DNA from: Cupriavidus yeoncheonensis
Lineage (GTDB): Bacteria; Pseudomonadota; Gammaproteobacteria; Burkholderiales; Burkholderiaceae
Length of the DNA: 64,000 bases
Direction: 5' to 3'
Assembly (NCBI RefSeq): GCF_905397275.1
Contig: NZ_CAJPUY010000005.1
Span: forward strand, 62,001 to 126,000
A program made the translations under genes and the position numbers. The notes beneath the pieces are model-generated. The model saw only the letters and a program-made list of their open reading frames with translations. It was not told the origin of the DNA and ran no database searches. This document shows, piece after piece, positions 9,396 through 16,926 of the stretch (its first letter is position 1; every line of letters begins with the position of its first letter).

Positions 9396-10358
9396 CTAAA
9401 TTTGCGCGGTGCCGGTGCCGGTGCCGGTGCCGGTGCCGGTGCCGATGTCGCTTACCCGTGGCAGCCGGTCGAGGAAGATCGTCGCGGCGAGCAGGTCCGC
9501 CGCGCCGCCCGGCGAGGCGCGCCGGGCCAGCATGCCGGCGTCGAGTTCGCGCAGCAGGCGCCGTCCCGCGACCGTGCCGGTGCCGCCCGCCGCCAGCACG
9601 GCCTGCGCACCGGCCTGCATATAGGCCAGGCCCGCGCGGCCCGTGCGGGCCAGCACGCAGGTATCGTCCAGCCCGCTCATCAGTGCGAGCAAGGCATTGA
9701 GCCGTGCGGCGGCTTCGCCGTCGCCACGCGCGCGGCTGTGTTGCAGGACGGGCAATGCGCGCCGCATGACATGCGGAAAGCCCGAGCGCGCCTGCGCCCT
9801 GGCTCCGCCCACGCCATACGCCAGGCAGGCCAGCTCGCCCTTGTTGCCGGTGATGGCGGGGCGATGCCGGTCAGGCAGCCGCGCGATCGCGCCGGCCGCA
9901 TGGGTGACGGCGCTGGCGCTGGCCCGTTCGCCGGTGGCCGCGACCTGCGCGGCCGCGCCGACCAGCAGGCCGAGGCACCAGATCGCGCCGCGATGCGTGT
10001 TCACGCCGCCGGTGGCAGCCAGCATGGCCGCTTCGGCTTCGCGCCCGAGCGCGCCGAGCCGCTCGCGCAGCCCGTAGCCGACGCGTGCCGCACGCTGGCC
10101 AGCCATGGCCATGGCGGCGAACGCTGGCCCCAGCGCCTGCGCGGAGCGCAGCATCAGTGCCAGCGTCAGGTCGGCGTGCGCGCCGCTGCCGCGGCTGTCG
10201 ACCAGCCCGGGCTTGGGCGACAGCCGCGCCTCTTCGACGATGGCGTCGACCGCCAGACCGGCCAGCATCCGCGCGTGCGCGGACGGGCCACCCATTGCCG
10301 GGGCCGTTGCCGGGACCGCGTCCGCGGTCCACAGGATTCTTGCCGCTGCGCCGCCCAT
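9396..10358 (-). CDS. mdcB: Triphosphoribosyl-dephospho-CoA synthase
   Basis: A 320-residue CitG/MdcB-type protein that joins ATP and dephospho-CoA to make the prosthetic-group precursor. The family block [20 protein letters not shown] (about residues 44-63) and [16 protein letters not shown] are clear. ATG 10358 shares one base with the mdcA stop (TGATG). The extreme C-terminus is a run of alternating Gly-Thr encoded by a hexanucleotide repeat, beyond the conserved fold. Confidence 0.92.
   Translation of the reverse strand: MGGAAARILWTADAVPATAPAMGGPSAHARMLAGLAVDAIVEEARLSPKPGLVDSRGSGAHADLTLALMLRSAQALGPAFAAMAMAGQRAARVGYGLRERLGALGREAEAAMLAATGGVNTHRGAIWCLGLLVGAAAQVAATGERASASAVTHAAGAIARLPDRHRPAITGNKGELACLAYGVGGARAQARSGFPHVMRRALPVLQHSRARGDGEAAARLNALLALMSGLDDTCVLARTGRAGLAYMQAGAQAVLAAGGTGTVAGRRLLRELDAGMLARRASPGGAADLLAATIFLDRLPRVSDIGTGTGTGTGTGTAQI
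9408..9443. repeat. Hexanucleotide tandem repeat, six GGTGCC units
   Basis: Six exact GGTGCC units plus a degenerate seventh (GATGTC). Read on the minus strand it encodes alternating Gly-Thr at the MdcB C-terminus. The unit length is a multiple of three, so copy-number change would keep the frame. Confidence 0.9.
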
Positions 10359-12016
10359 CACCAGCTCCGGAAGCGGGCCGGCGGCGCGTACAGGCCACCG
10401 GACCATTCGACCAGGTCGGCCATGCTCCTGGCCGCGAGCAGGCTGCGCGTGGCCTGGCTGCGCTGCACGCCAAGATCCTCGGGCAGCGCGATCAGGCCAT
10501 CGCTGCGCATCCGGCGCGTCTGCGCGGGATCGTGCTTGAGGCCGATCGGCGTGACGCCGGCGACCGCGGCGATCATCCGGCGCCGCTCTTCGATCGATTG
10601 CGCCTTGTAGAGGTAGGCGATGCCTTCCTCGGTCAGCACATGCGTGACATCGTCGCCGTAGATCATGACCGGCGCCAGCGGCATGCCGCTTTCACGCGCG
10701 ACGTCCACGGCGTCCATCGATTCGACGAAGGTCGGCTTGCCGCCGGCCTGGAAGGTCTCGACCATCTGCACCACGAGCTTGCGGCCGCGCGCGAGCGGAT
10801 CGTCGGTCTCGATCAGGTCCAGCCACGCGGGCGTCGGGTGGCGGCGGCCGCCCGGGTTGTGGCCCATATTGGGCGCGCCGCCAAAGCCGGACAGCCGGCC
10901 GCGCGTCACCGTGGACGAGTGCCCGTCGCCGTCGATCTGCAGCGTCGAACCGATGAACAGGTCCACCGCGTACTGGCCCGCAAGCTGGCAGAACGCGCGG
11001 TTCGAGCGCATCGAGCCGTCCGCGCCGGTGAAGAAGATATCGGGCCGCGCCGCCACATACGGCTCCATGCCGAGTTCGCTGCCGAAGCTGTGCACGCTTT
11101 CGACCCAGCCGGTCTCGATCGCCGGGATCAGCGTCGGGTGCGGGTTCAGCGTCCAGTACTTGCAGATCTTGCCTTTGAGGCCCAGCGACTCGCCGTAGGT
11201 CGGCAGGATGAGTTCGATCGCGGCCGTATTGAAGCCGATGCCGTGGTTCAGCGACTGCACCTGGTGGCGCTCGTAGATGCCGCGGATCGCCATCATCGCC
11301 ATCAGCACGTGCACCGGCTTGATCAGGCGCGGGTCACGCGTGAACAGCGGCTCGCAGAAGAACGGCTGGTCGGCCTGCACCACGTAGTCGACCCAGGAGC
11401 CCGGCACATCCACGCGCGGCAGGTCGGCCGGGTCGTCGACGATCTCGTTGACCTGCGCGATCACGAGGCCATCGCGGAACGCCGCCGCTTCGACCAGCGC
11501 GGGCGTGTCCTCGGTGCTCGGGCCGGTGTACAGGTTGCCGTCGCGGTCCGCCTTGTAGCCGGCGATCAGCACGACGTTGGGCACCAGGTCCACATACAGG
11601 CGCGCGTACAGCTCGATGTAGGTGTGGATCGCGCCGACCTCGAGCAGGCCGTCTTCCAGGAACTGCGAGATCCGGATGCTCTGCGCGCCCGCATACGAGA
11701 AGTCGAGCTTGCGGGCGATGCCGCGCTCGAACAGGTCCAGGTGCTCCACGCGGCTGACGCTCGGGATGATCATGTGCAGGCCGTTGACGCGCCCGGGGCT
11801 GACCTGCGCCAGCGAGCGCGACAGGAAATCGGCCTGCTTCTGGTTGTTGCCTTCGACCACCACGCGATCGCCCGGGAGCAGCACGGCCTCCAGGAAGGCC
11901 ACGATATCGCCGGTCGGTATGCGCTTGCCCTGCGCGATGGCGGCGCCTTGCTGCTTGCGCCGCGCCTTGGCTTCTCTGCGGGTGTTCCACTGACGCCCCG
12001 GGGTGGTGCTGGTCAT
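10358..12016 (-). CDS. mdcA: Malonate decarboxylase subunit alpha (acetyl-S-ACP:malonate carrier transferase)
   Basis: At 552 residues it has the normal MdcA length. It is a CoA-transferase-type subunit that exchanges acetyl for malonyl on MdcC, releasing acetate. Recognisable blocks are [18 protein letters not shown], the [18 protein letters not shown] segment, [20 protein letters not shown] and the C-terminal [16 protein letters not shown] 12016 follows CGGAGA; in-frame starts further upstream would add a poor extension. It is the first structural gene, 110 bp after the mdcR stop. Confidence 0.93.
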   Translation of the reverse strand: MTSTTPGRQWNTRREAKARRKQQGAAIAQGKRIPTGDIVAFLEAVLLPGDRVVVEGNNQKQADFLSRSLAQVSPGRVNGLHMIIPSVSRVEHLDLFERGIARKLDFSYAGAQSIRISQFLEDGLLEVGAIHTYIELYARLYVDLVPNVVLIAGYKADRDGNLYTGPSTEDTPALVEAAAFRDGLVIAQVNEIVDDPADLPRVDVPGSWVDYVVQADQPFFCEPLFTRDPRLIKPVHVLMAMMAIRGIYERHQVQSLNHGIGFNTAAIELILPTYGESLGLKGKICKYWTLNPHPTLIPAIETGWVESVHSFGSELGMEPYVAARPDIFFTGADGSMRSNRAFCQLAGQYAVDLFIGSTLQIDGDGHSSTVTRGRLSGFGGAPNMGHNPGGRRHPTPAWLDLIETDDPLARGRKLVVQMVETFQAGGKPTFVESMDAVDVARESGMPLAPVMIYGDDVTHVLTEEGIAYLYKAQSIEERRRMIAAVAGVTPIGLKHDPAQTRRMRSDGLIALPEDLGVQRSQATRSLLAARSMADLVEWSGGLYAPPARFRSW

Positions 12017-12126
12017 CGTGTCTCCGGCTTGGGTCTGTCTGATGGTGTCAACCATAAACAGGCGGAGACCGCGGAACAATCACGCGGGCGGCAGGATCGT
12101 TACGCTTGGCGGAAGCGAGCCGGAGC

Positions 12127-13044
12127 CTACTGTCCTTGCCGCATGGCCATGCGGCAGACCGCGGCCAGCGCCAGCAGATTGGGATCGCGCTCACGCCGGC
12201 GCAGGAAGCTCAGGGCGATGGTCTGGCGGATGTTGTCGTAGTCGGCCGTAAGCGGCACGAATGCCACATTGCGCGGCGACACGCCCTTCACGCGGCCCGG
12301 GAGCAGCGTGTAGCCGACGCCGCCGCCGACCAGGTTCATCAGGGAGAAGATGTCGCCGACCTTCATCACCAGCTTCGGCTGGAAATCCGCGATCCGGAAC
12401 GCTTCGACGAAGCCGCGCGAGGTGGCGAACCCTTCGCTCAGCGAGACGAAGGGCTCGTCTCGGCATGTGCGCAGGTCCACGGCCGGCATCGCGGCGTAGG
12501 GCGAGTCGGCCGGCGCGGCGAAGAAGATCTCGTCCTCGAACAGCGGAATGGATTCGATCTCCGGGTCCGGCTCGGGCGTGGCCATCAGGGTCGCATCGAT
12601 CGAGCCTTGCTTGAGCATCTGCAGCAGGTCGGCGTTCGAGCCCAGCACGAGTTCGGTGTGCAGCTCCGGGCGGCGGGCCTTGAGGTCGATGACGATCCGC
12701 GGCACCGTATGCGCCGTCAGCGAATACAGCGAGCCGATCTTGAGACGGTCGGCCAGATAGCCGGCGGCCTCGCGCGTGGCGCGGATGCCGTCGGCCATGG
12801 CCTTGAGCACTTCACGCGCCGTGTCCGCCAGCACATGGGCCGCATCGGTCGGGATCAGGTTGCGGCCTTCGTGCCGGAACAGCGCGCAGCTCGTGCCTTC
12901 CTCCAGCGAGTGCAGCGCGCGGTGCACGCTGACCGTGCTGGTTTCCAGGATCTCGGCGGCCTTGGCCAGGTTGCCCGACTCCATGAACGCCAGCAGCGCT
13001 TCAAGCTTGCGGAAGGTGATCTCTTCGCCGATGCGGATTCTCAT
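12127..13044 (-). CDS. mdcR: LysR-family regulator of malonate decarboxylase
   Basis: A 305-residue LysR-type regulator. The helix-turn-helix is FRKLEALLAFMESGNLAKAA then STVSVHRALHSLEEG, followed by an effector domain with GSLYSLTAHTVPRIVIDL. The C-terminal NLLALAAVCRMAMRQ matches the MdcR type. It lies directly upstream of mdcA on the same strand, the usual arrangement for an activator responding to malonate. The reading frame stays open far upstream to 13635, but ATG 13044 begins the conserved domain. Confidence 0.9.
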   Translation of the reverse strand: MRIRIGEEITFRKLEALLAFMESGNLAKAAEILETSTVSVHRALHSLEEGTSCALFRHEGRNLIPTDAAHVLADTAREVLKAMADGIRATREAAGYLADRLKIGSLYSLTAHTVPRIVIDLKARRPELHTELVLGSNADLLQMLKQGSIDATLMATPEPDPEIESIPLFEDEIFFAAPADSPYAAMPAVDLRTCRDEPFVSLSEGFATSRGFVEAFRIADFQPKLVMKVGDIFSLMNLVGGGVGYTLLPGRVKGVSPRNVAFVPLTADYDNIRQTIALSFLRRRERDPNLLALAAVCRMAMRQGQ

Positions 13045-13165
13045 TGGGGTGGCCGTGGTGGGGACGGGGCCCCCTATCTTAGCCGCGCTTAGCCGCGCGC
13101 GGCGCTCACGTGCCGGGAAGTCGGCGAAAGGGCCGGACGCCGGAACCAGGCGCCCGGCAGGCACA

Positions 13166-13708
13166 TCAGGCGATGCCGCCGTCGGTATAGACATCGACCA
13201 TGCGCGACGGCTCGGCGGACACGCCGCGGCGGTCCATGCCGGCAAGTGTGCCGTCGGTGTAGATGTCGAACGAGCGCGACGGTTCGGCGGACACGCCGCG
13301 GCGGTCCATGCCGGCAAGTGTGCTGTCGGTGTGGATGTCGAACGAGCGCGACGGCTCGGCGGACACGCCGCGGCGGTCCATGCCGGCAAGTGCGCCGTCG
13401 GTATAGAGGTCGAGCGCGCGCGACGGCTCGGCGGACACGCCACGGCGGTCCATGCCGGACAGCGAGCGCGAGTTGTCGATATCGCGTGTGGCGGGAGCGA
13501 CATCGCGGGCGCCATCGGTGTATGGGTCGTAGCGGCCGACGCGGGCGCCGCTGCCATACACGTCGCGCGCGTCGGTGCGGAAGTTGTAGCCGTACTTGTC
13601 GCCGGGGAACGGGCTGTCGCGTGGATCGGTTGCATGGGCGGACGCTATGCCGAGCGCGGTGGCGATGGTCGAGGCGGCGAGAAACATCGTGGCCAGTTTG
13701 CGGGTCAT
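13166..13708 (-). CDS. Secreted tandem-repeat protein (YTDG repeats), unknown function
   Basis: A 180-residue protein with a signal peptide (cleavage probably after AHA, residue 26). After a region with RYDPYTDGARD, four 24-residue units fill residues 83-178. Each reads about GMDRRGVSAEPSR then [S/A]xD[I/L/V][Y/H]TDG. Copies are near identical in the first half and vary at the residues before YTDG. No catalytic motif or known domain is recognised. The Asp-, Arg- and Ser-rich units suggest a periplasmic or surface role, perhaps ion or envelope binding, but this is a guess. It is monocistronic with its own ribosome site (AAGGAGT). Confidence 0.75.
   Translation of the reverse strand: MTRKLATMFLAASTIATALGIASAHATDPRDSPFPGDKYGYNFRTDARDVYGSGARVGRYDPYTDGARDVAPATRDIDNSRSLSGMDRRGVSAEPSRALDLYTDGALAGMDRRGVSAEPSRSFDIHTDSTLAGMDRRGVSAEPSRSFDIYTDGTLAGMDRRGVSAEPSRMVDVYTDGGIA
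13175..13462. repeat. Four tandem 72-bp coding repeats
   Basis: Four consecutive in-frame 72-bp units (13462 down to 13175) within the secreted protein gene. The core from GCCGGCA through GGCGGTCCAT is almost unchanged; differences cluster at the codons for the variable residues. Upstream YDPYTDGARD looks like a degenerate relative of the unit. Confidence 0.9.
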
Positions 13709-14084
13709 GTCGGAACTCCTTGGCTTGGAAGGGAGGAGGAGAGGGGGCAGAACGCATCGAACGTTCTCTTCCTTTTACGCACGCCGCGTGCCACCGGATG
13801 CGATGGCGGAAAGTGCCGGTGCTGGCGCAAATCGGGGCGAGATCGCGGCATGGTGATGGTCGCGAGCCAACATGCGACGCTGGCGTAACCGCCGCGATCC
13901 GACACCTTTGGCGGCATGCCGGATCGGCTTTCGGGTGTTGCCGGGAAGGTTGAAATTCAACCGAAGCAGGCGGTGGGGGTCGTGGAGAGGCAGGTAGCGA
14001 GTGCTGCGGCTATGGCGGCGCAGAACGGGAATTCGCAGGGGGGAGGGTGGCAGTTAAGGGGCTGCCGATATCGCGCGCGCCAAT
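13709..14084. other. Intergenic stretch, no gene seen
   Basis: The region between the repeat protein and the tRNA terminator. It should hold the repeat-protein promoter, but no clear sigma-70 hexamer pair stands out. Open frames here lack ribosome sites and family features. Confidence 0.5.
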
Positions 14085-14111
14085 GAAAAAAGGCTTGCCG
14101 AAGCAAGCCTT
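14085..14111 (-). terminator. Rho-independent terminator of tRNA-Leu
   Basis: On the minus strand AAGGCTTGC-TTCG-GCAAGCCTT forms a perfect 9-bp stem with a stable TTCG tetraloop, followed by a T-run (complement of 14085-14089). It begins 11 bases after the tRNA 3' end. Confidence 0.9.
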
Positions 14112-14121
14112 TTCCAAATCT

Positions 14122-14208
14122 TGGTGCCCAGGAGAGGACTCGAACCTCCACAGTGTTGCCACCGCTAGGACCTGAACCTAGTGCGTCTACCAATTCCGCC
14201 ACCTGGGC
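14122..14208 (-). tRNA. tRNA-Leu (anticodon CAG)
   Basis: The minus strand folds as a class II tRNA. The acceptor stem is GCCCAGG with CCTGGGC, discriminator A, and an encoded CCA at 14124-14122. The D-arm contains GGTAGACGC, the anticodon loop reads TTCAGGT with CAG as anticodon, a long variable arm follows, and the T-arm contains GGTTCGAGTCC. It reads CUG, the commonest leucine codon in high-GC genomes. A terminator follows immediately. Confidence 0.96.
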
Positions 14209-14278
14209 AAGTGAGCTGCGCATTCTACCAGAGGATTCGGAGAATGCAAGCGGTGCGCCGCGAAGACCAATCTGCGCG

Positions 14279-14650
14279 CTAAGGCTGTTGTTGTTGCAGG
14301 TGTTCCTGCAGGCGCGAGAGCTCCAGTGCGATGCCGCCCGGAAAACCCCGGCGGTCCCCCCGCTTGTCGATCAGCAGGTCTTCGAGATAGGCGAGGATGC
14401 CATCGGGATGGCTCCACAACGCAGCGAGCTGGTTGCCGATGCGCGGATAGCGGCGGCACAGTTCCAGGGGCCGTGCTTCAGCCGGCAGCGAGGCCAGCCA
14501 GCGCATGGCCGTAGGGGTGAGCGCCATCGTGTCGGGCGGCACGGGCCGCCGCAAGCTGGGCCAGTCCGGTTGCGCCTGCGCAGGCGGTGCGCCGTCCAGG
14601 ATCTGTTTCGCTTCCTCGACGGAAACGAATTCGAATGGGATGGGTTCCAT
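14279..14650 (-). CDS. Conserved hypothetical protein
   Basis: A 123-residue cytoplasmic protein with no signal or membrane segment. The C-terminal half, RYPRIGNQLAALW then LLIDKRGDRRGFPGGIALEL, has the look of a conserved block shared among Burkholderiaceae hypothetical proteins, as I recall it. The N-terminal part carries a Pro-rich linker (PDWPSLRRPVPP). The tail is glutamine-rich. It stands alone between the tRNA and a divergent small peptide gene. Function unknown. Confidence 0.65.
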   Translation of the reverse strand: MEPIPFEFVSVEEAKQILDGAPPAQAQPDWPSLRRPVPPDTMALTPTAMRWLASLPAEARPLELCRRYPRIGNQLAALWSHPDGILAYLEDLLIDKRGDRRGFPGGIALELSRLQEHLQQQQP

Positions 14651-14926
14651 GCCGGTTGGAATATCGGGAAGGGCAAATACAGGCCAGAGGCCGCCTCAAA
14701 CAATTACGGTCTTTCCGGCAAATTCTTGATGCCAGGCGTCTTGCGGCATCACCATACTTTCTGCCCATTCGCGCCGCCGCAGTATTCGGGTTTGTGCCAG
14801 CTTTCGCGAGCGATGGCGTTGGAGTCTACTGGAATCACGCACAAGACGTGGCTGGATGGAAGATCGGGCTGCAAGTGTTGGCCCATCGCTTTCTGGTCGG
14901 ATATGGATTCCTACGGAGACTACAAC

Positions 14927-15040
14927 ATGGTGACCAAGCAGGAAGATGCGTTCATTGTGAAGAATCTGCTCGCGCTGGCAGCAGTGGAAACGATCGGCGC
15001 GGCCATTGCGCTGGGCCTGGTCTTCAACGTCCTTACCTGA
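14927..15040 (+). CDS. Small single-span membrane protein, 37 residues
   Basis: ATG 14927 follows CGGAG eight bases upstream. The 37-residue product starts with a charged MVTKQEDAF and continues with about 23 hydrophobic residues (LLALAAVETIGAAIALGLVF), enough for one membrane span. The frame continues upstream, but only this part has a start site and sensible composition. A GC-rich hairpin follows the stop. Function unknown. Confidence 0.5.
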   Translation: MVTKQEDAFIVKNLLALAAVETIGAAIALGLVFNVLT

Positions 15041-15050
15041 GTCTCCGACC

Positions 15051-15074
15051 GGCCCGCGCGTTTCGCGGCGGGCC
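15051..15074 (+). terminator. GC-rich hairpin after small membrane protein gene
   Basis: GGCCCGC (15051-15057) pairs with GCGGGCC (15068-15074), with an inner GCG-TTT-CGC. There is no T-run, so it may be a weak terminator or an mRNA-stabilising stem. Confidence 0.35.
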
Positions 15075-15140
15075 ACATCGCCATATCACTTGTCGATCGG
15101 AAGATTGACAAATCGCCCCGGGTCCGACAAGCTTTCGTCC

Positions 15141-15203
15141 ATGGACCGCCGTCACAACGACATCGCGCAGATTATTATCACCATTCCTGGAATGGTGGGT
15201 TAG
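15141..15203 (+). CDS. ilvA leader peptide (isoleucine-rich)
   Basis: A 20-codon frame beginning at ATG 15141 and ending TAG 15201-15203. Five of its codons are Ile (8, 11, 12, 13, 15), with the run att-att-atc-acc-att (Ile-Ile-Ile-Thr-Ile) at 15171-15185. It stops 95 bases before ilvA and is followed by mutually exclusive hairpins ending in a terminator. This is the layout of a translational attenuator sensing charged tRNA-Ile. The ribosome site upstream (around AAGCT) is weak, which is common for leader peptides. Confidence 0.8.
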   Translation: MDRRHNDIAQIIITIPGMVG

Positions 15204-15257
15204 CGCGCGTCCTCAGATCAGTTTCCGCAAAAACCCGCCCCTGAGGCGGGTTTTTTG
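15179..15257 (+). promoter_or_regulatory. Transcription attenuator of ilvA
   Basis: Segment 1 (CACCATTC, 15179-15186) pairs perfectly with segment 2 (GAATGGTG, 15190-15197). Segment 2 extended (GGTGGGTT, 15194-15201) can instead pair with segment 3 (AACCCGCC, within 15231-15239) with one G-U pair. Segment 3 also pairs with segment 4 (GGCGGGTTT, 15245-15253) to make the terminator. CCTCAG (15211-15216) with CTGAGG (15241-15246) is a second competitor of the terminator. A ribosome stalled at the Ile codons would cover segment 1, allow 2:3 and so permit read-through into ilvA. Confidence 0.8.
15231..15257 (+). terminator. Attenuator terminator upstream of ilvA
   Basis: Stem AAACCCGCC with GGCGGGTTT around the loop CCTGA, followed by TTT and GTTT. 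It lies between the leader peptide and ilvA rather than after a gene, as expected for an attenuator. Confidence 0.9.
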
Positions 15258-15298
15258 TTTCCGTCTCCTGGGCACGAATCCAGCACAGGAGTCCCGTC

Positions 15299-16882
15299 AT
15301 GCCGGCACACGCCGTCGAGCCCGCCACCGAACACCGTGATGCCTGTTCGCCAGACGTCCTTGACCAGAACAGCTATCTCAAGCGCATCCTGAACGCGCGC
15401 GTCTACGACGTGGCGCGCGAGACCGAGCTGGAGCTTGCGCGCAACCTGTCCACGCGCACCGGCAACGCGATCTGGCTCAAGCGCGAGGACAACCAGCCCG
15501 TGTTCTCCTTCAAGATCCGCGGCGCGTACAACCGGATGGCCAACCTGGATCCGCAGGCACTGCAGCGCGGCGTGATCACGGCTTCGGCCGGCAACCACGC
15601 GCAGGGCGTCGCGCTGTCGGCGGCGCACCTGGGCGTGCGCGCCGTGATCGTGGTGCCGACCACGGCGCCGCAGGTCAAGGTCGATGCCGTGCGCGCGCAC
15701 GGCGGTCCCACGGTCGAGGTGGTCCAGGCGGGAGCGTCCTATACCGAGGCGTGGCGCCACGCCATGCAATTGCAGAAGGAACTGGACCTGACCTTTATCC
15801 CGGCCTTCGACGATCCGGACGTGATCGCGGGCCAGGGCACGGTGGGCGCGGAGATCCTGGCGCGCCATCGCGGGCCGCTGGATGCCATCTTCGTACCGAT
15901 CGGCGGCGGCAGCCTTGCCGCGGGCGTGGCCACCTATGTCAAGGCCGTGCGCCCGGAAGTCCGCGTGATCGGCGTGCAGACGCAGGACTCGTGCGCGATG
16001 GCGCAATCGCTGCGCGCGGGCCGGCGCGTGGAGCTGGATGATGTCGGCCTGTTCTCGGACGGCACCGCCGTGAAACTGGTCGGCGAGGAAACCTTCCGCC
16101 TGTGCCGCCTCTATCTCGACGATGTCATGACCGTGAGCACGGATGCCGTGTGCGCCGCCATCAAGGACGTGTTCGAGGACACGCGCAGCGTGCTGGAGCC
16201 CGCCGGCGCGCTGGCCGTTGCCGCCGCCAAGCAATACGCGCAACAGCACGGCATGCAGGGCGGGACGCTGGTGGCGGTGACGTCCGGCGCCAATATCAAT
16301 TTCGAACGCCTGCGCTTCGTTGCCGACCGCGCCGAGATCGGCGATGCGCGCGAGGCCGTGTTCGCCGTGACGATGCCCGAGGCGCGTGGCAGCTTCCTGC
16401 GCTTCTGCGACCTCGCGGGCAGCCGCAGCATTACCGAGTTCAGCTACCGCATCGCCGATGCGCACACCGCGCATGTATTCGTCGGCATGCGCATCCGTGA
16501 CCGCGCCGAGTCCGCGCAGATCGCCGGGGCGTTCACCACGCAGGGGTTTGCCACCGTGAACCTCACCGGCGATGAACTGGCCAAGCAGCACCTGCGGCAT
16601 ATGGTGGGCGGGCGTTCCGCGCTGGCCGGCGGCGAGCGCCTGTTCCGCTTTGCGTTCCCGGAGCGGCCCGGCGCGCTGATGACCTTCCTGCGCGCGTTGC
16701 CGCAAGACTGGAACATCAGCCTCTTCCATTACCGCAACGATGGTGGCGATGCGGCATCGGTGCTGGTCGGCATTCAGGTGCCCGAGGCCGCGCGGCTCGC
16801 CTGCGACAGCGTGCTGGCCGGACTCGGCTATCCGCATTGGGACGAGAGCGCGAATCCGGCCTACCGGATGTTCCTGGCGTAA
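15299..16882 (+). CDS. ilvA: Threonine ammonia-lyase, biosynthetic
   Basis: At 527 residues this is the long biosynthetic form. The PLP lysine is K72 in SFKIRGAYNRM, the substrate loop is SAGNHAQGVAL, and the phosphate-binding loop is GGGSLAAG. Two C-terminal ACT-like regulatory repeats follow from about residue 340 (EAVFAVTMPE and GERLFRFAFPERPGAL), which bind isoleucine and valine in the family. It deaminates threonine to 2-oxobutanoate, the first step to isoleucine. CACAGGAG precedes ATG 15299. Control is probably by both attenuation and feedback inhibition. Confidence 0.96.
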   Translation: MPAHAVEPATEHRDACSPDVLDQNSYLKRILNARVYDVARETELELARNLSTRTGNAIWLKREDNQPVFSFKIRGAYNRMANLDPQALQRGVITASAGNHAQGVALSAAHLGVRAVIVVPTTAPQVKVDAVRAHGGPTVEVVQAGASYTEAWRHAMQLQKELDLTFIPAFDDPDVIAGQGTVGAEILARHRGPLDAIFVPIGGGSLAAGVATYVKAVRPEVRVIGVQTQDSCAMAQSLRAGRRVELDDVGLFSDGTAVKLVGEETFRLCRLYLDDVMTVSTDAVCAAIKDVFEDTRSVLEPAGALAVAAAKQYAQQHGMQGGTLVAVTSGANINFERLRFVADRAEIGDAREAVFAVTMPEARGSFLRFCDLAGSRSITEFSYRIADAHTAHVFVGMRIRDRAESAQIAGAFTTQGFATVNLTGDELAKQHLRHMVGGRSALAGGERLFRFAFPERPGALMTFLRALPQDWNISLFHYRNDGGDAASVLVGIQVPEAARLACDSVLAGLGYPHWDESANPAYRMFLA

Positions 16883-16926
16883 GCCTGCAGGGCCGCTGCA
16901 GGAACCGGGTCGGTGCTCGCCTCTCC

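Noticed and set aside
12017..12126. Sigma-70 promoter for mdcA (TTGACA on the minus strand, 12046-12051)
   Set aside because: No acceptable -10 hexamer lies 16-18 bases downstream, so no promoter is claimed.
10085..12241. Plus-strand open frame of 718 codons opposite mdcA and mdcB
   Set aside because: It is antisense to clearly conserved mdc genes, has no family features and has the Arg/His-rich composition typical of the antisense frame in GC-rich DNA.
13175..13462. Regularly spaced repeats that could suggest a CRISPR array
   Set aside because: The units are contiguous 72-bp coding repeats in one open frame behind a signal peptide; there are no unique spacers and no cas genes.
13045..13635. 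N-terminal extension of mdcR through the repeat region
   Set aside because: The frame happens to be open across the repeats of the neighbouring gene, but the conserved LysR domain begins at ATG 13044.
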